DNA of 42,075 nucleotides from Acidimicrobiales bacterium (GTDB taxonomy: Bacteria > Actinomycetota > Acidimicrobiia > Acidimicrobiales > Iamiaceae), in contig JAUJOW010000002.1 in NCBI GenBank assembly GCA_030447445.1, positions 246,568-288,642 on the forward strand, in the 5' to 3' direction. Within the stretch, counting starts at the first letter, position 1, and the number at the start of each line of letters is the position of its first letter. Shown in pieces: positions 17,485 through 25,212 of this stretch. A program made the translations under genes and the position numbers. A model generated the notes under the pieces. It saw only the letters and a program-made list of their open reading frames with translations. It made no database searches and was not told where the DNA came from.

Positions 17485-18897
17485 TCAATCGGTGGCCGGC
17501 AAGGAGGGCGGGCGTCGGCTCGTGAGCCAGAGGCGGACGGCAGCATGGGCTCGCCAGGGCCTCCAACGGGGCGACCACTCGGCCAGTGTCGGGTGCTCAG
17601 GACCGCCTGCGACCAGCCCGTCGAACCCCCGGCGGAGACCGAGGTCGGTGACGGGAAAGGCGTCGGGCTCGCCGAGGCGCAGCGCGATGTAGTGCGCCGT
17701 CCACGGTCCCAGGCCGGGGATGGCCACGATGGAGGCGACGAGGTCGTCCAGGCTCTGGCTGCGGTCGAGCCTGAGCGTGCCGTCGGCGATGGCGCCGGCG
17801 AAGCGGCCGATGGCCGCCGCCCGAGCGGTGGGAAGGCCGAGGCCGGACAGGTCGGCGGCGGCCAACGCGCCCGGCGGTGGGAACAGGTGGGTGAGGCCGA
17901 GCGGGCCGAGCCCCGGCACGGGCGGCCCGTGACGCTCGACGAGCCGGGCGGTGATGGTTCGGGCCCCGGCCACGCTCACCTGCTGGCCGATGACGGCCCG
18001 CACCCCCACTTCGTAGGCGTCCCAGCTGCCCGGCATGCGCAGCCCCGGTCGGGCGCGGACGAGCGGTCCCAGCACGGGGTCGCCACCGAGGTGGGCGGTG
18101 GCAGCGGCGGGGTCGGCCTCGAGGTTGAAGATCCGACGGGCCCGTTGCACGACGTGGATCAGCCCTTCCCAATGGGGCAGGTGGGCTCGCAGCACGAGGT
18201 GGTCAGGTCCGCCGGAGGAGATCTCGATCACCCCGGGGTCGCCATCGACGAGGATCGTGCGGCGGTAGGTCCCGTCGGATACGTGCTCGACTCCGGTGAT
18301 GGTCCGGTCGGCGAAGTAACCGAGCATCGCCTCCCAGTCGAACGGTGGCGTGACGCCGAGCCGCAGGGTGAGCCCACCGTCGGCGGCCAGTCGGTCGCTG
18401 GAGCGGCGGCGGGCCCGCAGGTCGCTCGGGGGAGCTCGGAACAGCTCGTGGCAGGCCCGGTGGAGCTGGCGGACGCTGCCGAACCCGGAGGCGAAGGCGA
18501 TGTCGGTGACGGAGAGGTCGGTGTCGTCGAGCAGGCGGCGGGCGAAGTGGGCGCGGCGGGATCGGGCGAGCTGGTCGGGCGTGACGCCGACGTGGTCGGC
18601 GAACAGGCGGCGGAGGTGCCGGGCCGAGATCCCGAGCCGGTCGCCGAGCTCGGCCTCGGTGCCGCCGTCCAGCGCGCCGTCGACGACGAGGCGCACGCCC
18701 CGGCACACGAGCTCGGGACCGACCCAGCCGATGGGCTGATCGACCCGGTAGGGCCGGCACCGCAGGCAGGCCCGATAGCCGGCCGCTTCGGCGGCGGCAG
18801 CCCAGTCGAACCGCCTGACGTGCTCGGCGTGGGGCCTGGCAGGGCACCCGGGGCGGCAGTAGATGCCCGTGGTGGTGACAGCGGAGAAGGAACCCAC
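17485..18897 (-). CDS. Ada-type sensor fused to AlkA DNA-3-methyladenine glycosylase
   Basis: This 470-residue protein combines an Ada zinc domain (C14, C18, C44, C47 in GIYCRPGCPA and CLRCRP), an AraC-type helix-turn-helix (SVTDIAFASGFGSVRQLHRAC) and an AlkA glycosylase with HhH-GPD motif (IVAIPGLGPWTAHYIALRLG) and catalytic D418 (FPVTDLGLRR). C14 corresponds to the cysteine that accepts methyl groups from phosphotriesters. It would sense alkylation, regulate transcription and excise alkylated bases. The GTG start follows an in-frame TAG, so the protein lacks roughly the first ten residues usual in the family (RDARFDG-type); this may be a local sequence error. It is divergent from the membrane protein at 19050. 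Confidence 0.9.
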   Translation of the reverse strand: MGSFSAVTTTGIYCRPGCPARPHAEHVRRFDWAAAAEAAGYRACLRCRPYRVDQPIGWVGPELVCRGVRLVVDGALDGGTEAELGDRLGISARHLRRLFADHVGVTPDQLARSRRAHFARRLLDDTDLSVTDIAFASGFGSVRQLHRACHELFRAPPSDLRARRRSSDRLAADGGLTLRLGVTPPFDWEAMLGYFADRTITGVEHVSDGTYRRTILVDGDPGVIEISSGGPDHLVLRAHLPHWEGLIHVVQRARRIFNLEADPAAATAHLGGDPVLGPLVRARPGLRMPGSWDAYEVGVRAVIGQQVSVAGARTITARLVERHGPPVPGLGPLGLTHLFPPPGALAAADLSGLGLPTARAAAIGRFAGAIADGTLRLDRSQSLDDLVASIVAIPGLGPWTAHYIALRLGEPDAFPVTDLGLRRGFDGLVAGGPEHPTLAEWSPRWRPWRAHAAVRLWLTSRRPPSLPATD

Positions 18898-18975
18898 GTC
18901 CTAGTCCTACCGGTCGGCGACGGCGCCGGGGAGACACATCCGGACAGGGGGACGGCGTAAGAGGTGGCGCGTCAG

Positions 18976-19038
18976 CGGTGCGTCCTCGCGCAACATGCGC
19001 CGTGCTCGATGGAGGCCTCGCCCATCGGCTCGGCCTCT
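18976..19038 (+). repeat. Dispersed two-hairpin repeat, copy B
   Basis: This is the forward-oriented partner of 9193-9255. The core from GCAACA to GGCCTCT is nearly identical, with one loop change (CATC for TATC). The first hairpin has diverged yet still pairs (TGCG/CGCA here, TGCGGC/GCCGCA in copy A), which resembles compensatory change. It ends inside the likely -10 box of the next gene. Confidence 0.6.
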
Positions 19039-19043
19039 AACGT
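19038..19043 (+). promoter_or_regulatory. Candidate leaderless -10 box (TAACGT)
   Basis: TAACGT lies 6 nt before the ATG at 19050 with no Shine-Dalgarno between, the same layout as at 7293. Its first base is the last base of repeat copy B, so the repeat may supply part of the promoter. Confidence 0.45.
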
Positions 19044-19049
19044 GCCGCC

Positions 19050-20906
19050 ATGGCCGCGGCGGACGATCTCTCGACCCGACCCGCCGCCGCCGACACCGTT
19101 GACGCCGCCGATGCCGCCGAGGCCGCCGAGGCGGCTCGTCCCTGGTGGCGACGGGACCGGCCCGTGGTCATGGCCGCGTTGGTGCTGACGGTGCTGCCGC
19201 TGCTGGTGGCCGTGCCGCGCGTGCTGTCGAAGGGCGCCTTCGCCCCGCACGGTGACGACGCGCTGATCGAGCTGCGGGTGCGCGACGTCGGGAGCAACAC
19301 GCCGCTGGTGGGCTCCTACCAACGCTTCGGGTACAACCAACCCGGCCCGGCGCTCTTCTACCTGCTCGTCCTTCCCTACCGGCTGCTCGGCTCCCGGTTC
19401 GCTGGGCTGCAGGTGGCGGCCCTGCTCACGAACGCCGTCGCCATCGTCGGCATCGCCGTCGTGGCCTTCCACCGCGGCCGTGCCGTGCTGGCGCTGTGGA
19501 GCCTGGCCCTGGTCGCCGTCCTCGTGCACGCCCTCGGCGCCACGAGCCTGTCCGACCCGTGGGAGCCCCACATCACGGTGCTGCCCCTGCTCCTCCTGGT
19601 GTTCCTGGCCGCCGACGTCGCATCGGGCCGGTCCTGGAGCCTGCCACTGGCCGCTGCGGTGGCCTCGTTCCTCGCGCAGTCCTACGCCGTGCTGGTCCCC
19701 GTCGCCGCCGCCCTCTTCGCCTGGGCCGCGGCCAGCATCGCCGTCCGAGCGTGGCGTGGTGGTCCCCGTCGAAGGCCCGACGCCGGCTCAGCGCCGTCGT
19801 CGCGCTGGGGGGTGGGACGCAACGTCGCCCTCGCCACCATCGCCGTGCTGGGCCTGCTGTGGCTCCCGACGGTGATCGAGCAGTTGACCGAACAGCCGGG
19901 GAACGTCACCCAGATGGTCGACTTCTTCGGCACGTCACAGGACACGCTCGGCCTGAGCGACGCGTACCACGCCGTCGCCCTGCAGTTCGACCACCGTGCC
20001 TCGTGGCTGGGCAACGACCTGCGCTACGTGCCGTTCACCACCGCCGTCGACATCCGGGGGCCCTCCCCACTGCCACTTGCCCTCTTGGCGCTCATCGTCG
20101 CCACCGGGGTGTCACTGCGCCGTCGTGACGACACCACCCCCTTCGGCCTGACCGTGCTGGTCGCCGTCGGGGCCGGGATCCTCGGCCTGTCCCGGCTGGT
20201 CGGCGACGTCTACCCCTGGATCCTCGAGTGGACCCGGGTGCTCGGTCTCGGCTGCTGGCTGGCCGCCGGCTGGTGCGCCTACTGCGCCCTCCCGCTCCGT
20301 CACCGCCAACGCCTCGCGCCTGTCCTGTTCCCTGCGCTGCTGGCCGCCACCCTCGCCTTGAGCGCCCTCAACGTCGCCGACGCCGTGACCCGCCGCGGGC
20401 CTCGCGACGCCGGTCGCGACGCCATCCGGAGGCTGTCCGAGCCCGCCGTGGAGGCCGCTCGGGATGCCGATGGCCCGGTGCTGGTCCGTTCCACCGCCGA
20501 CGTGAGCACCGTGTTCGGCGAGGGACGGTTCGGCGAGGAACTGCTGGTGCTGGCCTTGGATCGCGCCGGTGTGGACGTGGTCGTCGAGTCGAACCTCGGG
20601 CACCGGTTCGGGGACCATCGCGCCCACCCGGAGCGGGCCGTGCGGGAGCTGCGGCTCGTGACCGGGCGCTCCCCATCGGAGGCCTCTGGCTTCGCCGTCG
20701 TCACCACCGTCGACGTCACCACCGCGGCCCGGCTCCGGGAGAAGGAACGCCTGCAGGAAGCCATCCGCCGGCGGGCCGGCGAGCTCTCCCTGCCCGAGCT
20801 CCGCGACGCCATGGACGACGACGCCCACCTCCGCGACCTGGTCGAGCGCTTCACCGCCATCGAAGACGCCCCCGCCCTCACGCTGCTCGTGCGCGACCTC
20901 CGGTGA
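19050..20906 (+). CDS. Multi-spanning membrane protein, GT-C glycosyltransferase-like
   Basis: The 618-residue protein has an Ala/Asp-rich cytoplasmic N-terminus, a first membrane helix (VVMAALVLTVLPLLVAVP), then an acidic loop HGDDALIELRVRDVG and YNQPGPALFYLL. That resembles the first extracytoplasmic loop and following helix of GT-C lipid-linked sugar transferases. About ten hydrophobic segments follow, and the last 180 residues are soluble. Such enzymes use polyprenyl-phosphate sugars to modify glycolipids or proteins outside the membrane. The next gene, a GHMP sugar kinase, starts within this gene's stop (GTGA), so the pair is an operon. No Pfam family is claimed; the GT-C reading is an inference from topology and the acidic loop. 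Confidence 0.6.
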   Translation: MAAADDLSTRPAAADTVDAADAAEAAEAARPWWRRDRPVVMAALVLTVLPLLVAVPRVLSKGAFAPHGDDALIELRVRDVGSNTPLVGSYQRFGYNQPGPALFYLLVLPYRLLGSRFAGLQVAALLTNAVAIVGIAVVAFHRGRAVLALWSLALVAVLVHALGATSLSDPWEPHITVLPLLLLVFLAADVASGRSWSLPLAAAVASFLAQSYAVLVPVAAALFAWAAASIAVRAWRGGPRRRPDAGSAPSSRWGVGRNVALATIAVLGLLWLPTVIEQLTEQPGNVTQMVDFFGTSQDTLGLSDAYHAVALQFDHRASWLGNDLRYVPFTTAVDIRGPSPLPLALLALIVATGVSLRRRDDTTPFGLTVLVAVGAGILGLSRLVGDVYPWILEWTRVLGLGCWLAAGWCAYCALPLRHRQRLAPVLFPALLAATLALSALNVADAVTRRGPRDAGRDAIRRLSEPAVEAARDADGPVLVRSTADVSTVFGEGRFGEELLVLALDRAGVDVVVESNLGHRFGDHRAHPERAVRELRLVTGRSPSEASGFAVVTTVDVTTAARLREKERLQEAIRRRAGELSLPELRDAMDDDAHLRDLVERFTAIEDAPALTLLVRDLR

Positions 20907-21949
20907 GCCGGGCCGTCGCCACCGCCCCGGTGCGGGTCTGCGACGTGGGCGGCTGGACCGACACCTGGTTCGCCGGCCATGGCGCCGTCTGCAGCGTGGC
21001 GGCACGACCGGGCGCCCGGTGCACCGCCACCCTCATCCCCCGGAGCGAAGGCGGCCCTCCCGTACGAGTGCAGCCGGTCGGCGTCGCCGCCGGCTACGAC
21101 CTCCGTCCCGACCCGGCGGCGGGGTGGCGCCGCCCATGTCCCGGACCCCTTCCCCTCGTGGAGCAGGCGGTGGGACGGCTCCTCACGGCCCACCCGATCG
21201 ACCCGGACACCACCCTCATCGTGGAAGTGGAAGGTTCCGTGCCGGCGGGCACGTCGGTCGGCACCTCGGCGGCGGTCACCGTCGCCACCGTCGCGGCGTT
21301 GGCCGGCCTGGCCGGTGAACCCGTCGACCGGGAGACCGCCGCCCGCACCGCTCACGTCATCGAGGTGGAGGACGTTGGACGCCAGGCCGGGGTTCAGGAC
21401 CACTGGTCGGCCGCCTTCGGCGGGGTGAGCTGGATCGAGGTGACGGCGTTCCCCCACCTCACCCACCGACTGTTGACCGTGCCCGCCGCCACCGCCACCG
21501 ACCTCGCCGAACGGCTCGTGACCGTCGCCTACGGGGACGGCCATGACTCCTCGGCCGTGCACGAGCAGGTGATCGCCCGCCTGGGGGCCCCGGGTGCCGA
21601 CCACGCTCCCCTCGACCGGCTGCGGGGCCTGGCCGCCGACGCCCGCGCTGCGTTGGAGAACGGTGACCTCGACGGCTGGGGGGAGGTGTTGGTGGCCTCC
21701 ACCGCCCAGCAGCGCGCTCTGCACCCTGGCCTCGTCGACCCCGCCGTCGACGCCGTCATCGACGTCGCCCGCCGGCTGCGCGCCCGCGGGTGGAAGGTGA
21801 ACGGCGCCGGTGGCACCGGTGGATCGGTGACCATCCTGGCCGACCGCGACCCGGCCCCCTTGCGGCGCGCCCTCGGCCGCCTGCGCGGCATCGAGCCGTT
21901 GGCCGTGACCGCGATCGGCGAAGGCCTGACGGTGACCGTGGAGGGTTAG
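20903..21949 (+). CDS. GHMP family sugar kinase
   Basis: This 348-residue protein shows all three GHMP motifs: the N-terminal substrate motif APVRVCDVGGWTDTWFAGHG, the ATP loop EGSVPAGTSVGTSAAV (P-x-G-x-S-x-G-S-S-like), and the C-terminal GAGGTGGSVTIL. VEDVGRQAGVQDHWSAAFGG resembles the central motif of D-glycero-D-manno-heptose-7-phosphate (HddA-like) and related sugar kinases, and these are the closest relatives I can suggest. The GTG start overlaps the upstream stop by 4 nt, so it is coupled to the membrane transferase. A role in making an activated sugar for surface glycans is inferred. Confidence 0.85.
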   Translation: MSRAVATAPVRVCDVGGWTDTWFAGHGAVCSVAARPGARCTATLIPRSEGGPPVRVQPVGVAAGYDLRPDPAAGWRRPCPGPLPLVEQAVGRLLTAHPIDPDTTLIVEVEGSVPAGTSVGTSAAVTVATVAALAGLAGEPVDRETAARTAHVIEVEDVGRQAGVQDHWSAAFGGVSWIEVTAFPHLTHRLLTVPAATATDLAERLVTVAYGDGHDSSAVHEQVIARLGAPGADHAPLDRLRGLAADARAALENGDLDGWGEVLVASTAQQRALHPGLVDPAVDAVIDVARRLRARGWKVNGAGGTGGSVTILADRDPAPLRRALGRLRGIEPLAVTAIGEGLTVTVEG

Positions 21950-21995
21950 GCGACGGCGATGACGGGCGGTGCCGCCGGCGACTTCGAGGCGACGG

Positions 21996-22841
21996 TCACG
22001 GCGTTCCCTCGACCGGGTACTCCGGCCCCGTGAAGTGCTGCTTCTGGAAGTCGACGATCCACCAGAGCACCCGAGGGTCTCGCTCGAAGAGGTACTGCGA
22101 CCCTTTCACCAGCTCGACGAGAAGACGTTCCGGTGTCATGTCGAGCGGCTTCAGGTCCTGACCGAACGCCCCGAAGGTCGTATGCGTCTGCCGACAGTCG
22201 TGGCGCTCGAGCAAGGTGTCCGACTCCGCGAGCACGCGGTGACGGAGCTCCGCATCTCGCATCTCACCGACCGGGCGTGTGTGCGTCACGGTGACGCCGT
22301 CGATGATGCCCACGTTCTTGTAGCCCAGCAGCTTCGGCCAGACCGAATCCAGGCCCCACCCCCACCCCGTCTCGGTCTGGTCGAGCGTCGGTCGCAGCAT
22401 CTCCAGCGCTGCCCTGCTGAAGCCGGGGATCATGATCTCGACGAACCCGACCCAACGGCCGTGGAAGCTCGGATTCTGCATGGTGATGAAGTGCGCGTAG
22501 TAGGAGGCCTCGTCCAGCGCCGGCGCGAAGAGCTCGAGTCCGACCGCCTCGGCAATGTCGAACATCGCGTTGATGTCGTCCTGGCTCGCATGTATGTCGT
22601 CGTCGGGAAGCCAGATGTGTTCGTAGTCTCGCCAACCGTCCCATTCGTTCAGCACCTCACGGATTCCCGACCACTTCGGACCAGGGACGACCTCGCCCAC
22701 GACGCAGTCGAGGTCGGACTGAGGTTGGATCGGTTGGTAGGGAGCGAGGTAGAGATCCCAGTTCCGAGGCTTCTCCGCGTCGACCCAACCCCGATGGAGG
22801 GAGCTGCTGCCAGCCCGGGTGAGAACGAGATTCCTTCGCAT
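21996..22841 (-). CDS. DUF707 family protein, possible glycosyltransferase-like
   Basis: This 281-residue protein resembles DUF707 proteins: MRRNLVLTRAGSSSLHRGWV, GWRDYEHIWLPDDDIHASQDD (a DDD core like the DxD metal site of transferases), NPSFHGRWVGFVEIMIPGFSR and GWGWGLDSVWPKLLGY. The function of the family is not established; a sugar-transfer role is inferred. ATG 22841 is the start of the conserved region; longer upstream sequence in this frame is a shadow of the plus-strand dehydrogenase gene. The base composition is visibly less GC-rich than its neighbours, which fits recent acquisition. It is convergent with the GHMP kinase and divergent from the dehydrogenase. Confidence 0.75.
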   Translation of the reverse strand: MRRNLVLTRAGSSSLHRGWVDAEKPRNWDLYLAPYQPIQPQSDLDCVVGEVVPGPKWSGIREVLNEWDGWRDYEHIWLPDDDIHASQDDINAMFDIAEAVGLELFAPALDEASYYAHFITMQNPSFHGRWVGFVEIMIPGFSRAALEMLRPTLDQTETGWGWGLDSVWPKLLGYKNVGIIDGVTVTHTRPVGEMRDAELRHRVLAESDTLLERHDCRQTHTTFGAFGQDLKPLDMTPERLLVELVKGSQYLFERDPRVLWWIVDFQKQHFTGPEYPVEGTP

Positions 22842-22898
22842 GTCCGGAGTCTGACAGCTGAACTGACTGGTAGCGGCCGGCGTGGGTAGAGAGTCGTC

Positions 22899-24392
22899 TT
22901 GGTCCCGTCGCGTCCCCTCAACGACCGCACCCTCGCGCACCATGCCGCGCGGGTGTCGGTACCGACCTACGACCGCGCTGGGCTGACACCCGGCGTTGTG
23001 CACATCAGCGTCGGCTCCTTCCACCGCTCCCATCAGGCGGTGTACTTCGAAGAGCTCGCCCAGCGTGGGCTCAGCGACGGTTGGGCGGTGACGGGCGTGG
23101 GGCTGCGCCGTCGGGAGATGAAGGAGGCTCTCCAGGCCCAGGACGGGCTGTACACGGTCGTGACCCGTGGTCCCGCCGGTGACGAGGCTCGGGTGGTCGG
23201 CGTCATCACCCGCTACCTGTTCGCCCCCGAGGAGACGGCGGCTGTGTTGGACGCCCTCGTCGACGAGCGCACCCGCCTGGTCACGCTGACGATCACCGCC
23301 GCCGGTTACGAGGTGGACCCGGAGACCGGCGCGTTCGCCACCGACGACCCCGCCGTCGCCCACGATCTCGCCCGCCCCTCCGATCCCTCTTCGGCACTCG
23401 GCCTCCTTGTCGAGGCGCTCGACCGCCGCCGGCGGGCCGGACGTCGGCCCTTCACCGTGCTGTCCTGCGACAACATGCCGAGCAACGGCCCCATCCTCCG
23501 CACGTCCGTCCTCGCGTTCGCGGCGCGGCGCGACGAGCGGCTCGCTCACTGGGTCGCGGAGCACGTCACCTTTCCGAGCAGCATGGTCGACCGGATCACC
23601 CCGAGCACCACGGCCGAGGACCGCGACATGGTCGAGCGGGCGTTCGGCGTGCGTGACCGTTGGCCCGTCATGACCGAGCCGTTCTCGCAGTGGATCGTCG
23701 AGGATTCGTTCTCTCAGGGGCGTCCGCCGCTCGACGAGGTGGGGGTGCAGTTCGTGGACGATGTGCGGCCGTACGCGCTCACGAAGACACGCTTGCTCAA
23801 CGCCAGCCACAGTGCGCTCGGGTACCTCGGCTCGCTGGCCGGGTATCTCCGCACCGACGAGGCGATGGCCGATCCCGTCTTCGCCCTCTACATCGAGCGG
23901 ATGATGGCCGAGGAGATTGCGCCGCTGCTGCCACCCGTGGGCATCGACCTGTCGGCCTACGGCGCGACGTTGCGGGCCCGCTTCGCCAACCCGGCGATCT
24001 CCGACCGGCTTTCGCGCCTCTGCCGCAGCGGCTCGACGAAGGTCCCGGCGCACCTCCTCTCGTCGATCGGCGAGGCCCGAGCGACGCGACGCCCACACGC
24101 GCTCCTGACGCTGGCCGTCTCGGGTTGGTGCCGGTACCTGCGCGGCGTCGACATGGACGGCCGACCCATCGAGCTCGACGATCCTGCCGGAGAGCGTCTC
24201 CGGGCTCTCGCGCGGGCCGGCGGCGATGACCCCGGGCCGTTGCTGGGGGACGACTCCACGTTCGGTTCGCTCGGGGCGTCCCCCCGGTTCGTCGAGGCGG
24301 TCCGGCAGGACCTGCTCGATCTCGAGGCCGTGGGGCCCCGTGCCGTCGTCGCCGTTCGCATCGAGCGCGACGAGCAGGCCTTGGCCTCGTGA
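22899..24392 (+). CDS. Mannitol/fructuronate dehydrogenase family polyol oxidoreductase
   Basis: The 497-residue protein matches the long-chain mannitol dehydrogenase family. The N-terminal domain opens with PLNDRTLAHHAARVSVPTYDR and a nucleotide-binding stretch VVHISVGSFHRSHQAVYF. The catalytic helix reads YALTKTRLLNASHSALGYLG, containing the family's lysine and the Asn-x-x-His. It would oxidise a polyol such as mannitol, or reduce the matching keto-sugar or uronate, with NAD(P)H in the cytoplasm. The exact substrate cannot be fixed. TTG 22899 is the start that yields the normal N-terminus, with only a weak AGAG upstream. It shares 4 nt with the following HAD gene, so polyol oxidation and a sugar-phosphate step are probably coupled. 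Confidence 0.88.
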   Translation: MVPSRPLNDRTLAHHAARVSVPTYDRAGLTPGVVHISVGSFHRSHQAVYFEELAQRGLSDGWAVTGVGLRRREMKEALQAQDGLYTVVTRGPAGDEARVVGVITRYLFAPEETAAVLDALVDERTRLVTLTITAAGYEVDPETGAFATDDPAVAHDLARPSDPSSALGLLVEALDRRRRAGRRPFTVLSCDNMPSNGPILRTSVLAFAARRDERLAHWVAEHVTFPSSMVDRITPSTTAEDRDMVERAFGVRDRWPVMTEPFSQWIVEDSFSQGRPPLDEVGVQFVDDVRPYALTKTRLLNASHSALGYLGSLAGYLRTDEAMADPVFALYIERMMAEEIAPLLPPVGIDLSAYGATLRARFANPAISDRLSRLCRSGSTKVPAHLLSSIGEARATRRPHALLTLAVSGWCRYLRGVDMDGRPIELDDPAGERLRALARAGGDDPGPLLGDDSTFGSLGASPRFVEAVRQDLLDLEAVGPRAVVAVRIERDEQALAS

Positions 24393-25183
24393 GTGACGGG
24401 ATCCGGCGCTTCGTGCCGCTGGACGTCGACGCCATCGAGGTCCTGCTCTGTGACGCCGACGGCAACCTGTTCGGATCCGAGGAGCCGGCGTTCGTCGCCT
24501 CGACCGCGGTCACGAACCGGCTGCTCGCCGAGCTCGGCGTCGCCTGCACGTTCACGCCTGACGCACTGCGGCGCCGGTCGATGGGCAGGACCTTCCGGTC
24601 GACGGCGTTGGAGCTCGCGGCCGGGGCCGGCGTGGCCATCGAGCCCGAAGCGCTCGAGCGGTGGGTGTTGGCGGAGCGGCGGGCCGTGGTCGCGCACCTC
24701 ACCTCGGTGCTGCGCCCGGACCCGGCTGTTCACGGTCCGCTTCGGGCGCTGTCCCGGCGCTTCCGCCTCGCCGTCGTCAGCTCGAGCGCGATGTCTCGAC
24801 TCGCGGCGTGCTTCACCGCCACCCACCTCGACGCCGTCTTCCCCCCGCCGGTGCGGTTCAGCGCGGAGGACTCCCTGCCGGTGGCCAAGAGCAAGCCGGA
24901 TCCGGCGATCTACGCCTTCGCGGGAGAGCATCTCGGGATCGCCGGCGCAGAGGGGCTGGCGGTGGAGGACGCGGTGGCCGGGGCGCGCTCGGCGGTCGCC
25001 GCCGGCTTCCCGACGGTGGGCAACCTGCAGTTCGTCGCCGCTGACGAGCGTGAGGAACGGGCCGCGGCACTGCAGGAGGCGGGTGTCGCTGCCGTCGTGC
25101 CCTCGTGGTCGCATCTCGCCGTGCTGCTACGCAGCAACGCACGGTCCCACACGCCTCTCGAGGTGCTTCCCGGACCATCCTGA
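24389..25183 (+). CDS. HAD-superfamily phosphatase/phosphoglucomutase-like protein
   Basis: This 264-residue protein has the four HAD motifs: LLCDADGNLFGSE (D-x-D nucleophile), LAVVSSSAMSR (Ser), AKSKPDPAIY (Lys) and LAVEDAVAGARSA (acidic). An inserted helical cap follows motif I, as in the beta-phosphoglucomutase-like subfamily that includes sugar-phosphate and polyol-phosphate phosphatases. GTG 24389 overlaps the dehydrogenase stop (GTGA). With that partner a polyol-1-phosphate phosphatase is plausible but not shown. The gene ends 29 bp before the convergent hydrolase. Confidence 0.85.
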   Translation: MSDGIRRFVPLDVDAIEVLLCDADGNLFGSEEPAFVASTAVTNRLLAELGVACTFTPDALRRRSMGRTFRSTALELAAGAGVAIEPEALERWVLAERRAVVAHLTSVLRPDPAVHGPLRALSRRFRLAVVSSSAMSRLAACFTATHLDAVFPPPVRFSAEDSLPVAKSKPDPAIYAFAGEHLGIAGAEGLAVEDAVAGARSAVAAGFPTVGNLQFVAADEREERAAALQEAGVAAVVPSWSHLAVLLRSNARSHTPLEVLPGPS

Positions 25184-25212
25184 GGGGCCGGGCCGCCGCT
25201 CCGGGACTCCTG

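Noticed and set aside
17395..18960. Open frame of 521 codons on the plus strand
   Set aside because: It is antisense to the Ada-AlkA gene, whose zinc, HTH and HhH motifs are all intact; the plus frame has none.
21965..21976. GGCGG/CCGCC hairpin after the GHMP kinase as a terminator
   Set aside because: The loop is only 2 nt and no T-run follows, so it is too weak to claim.
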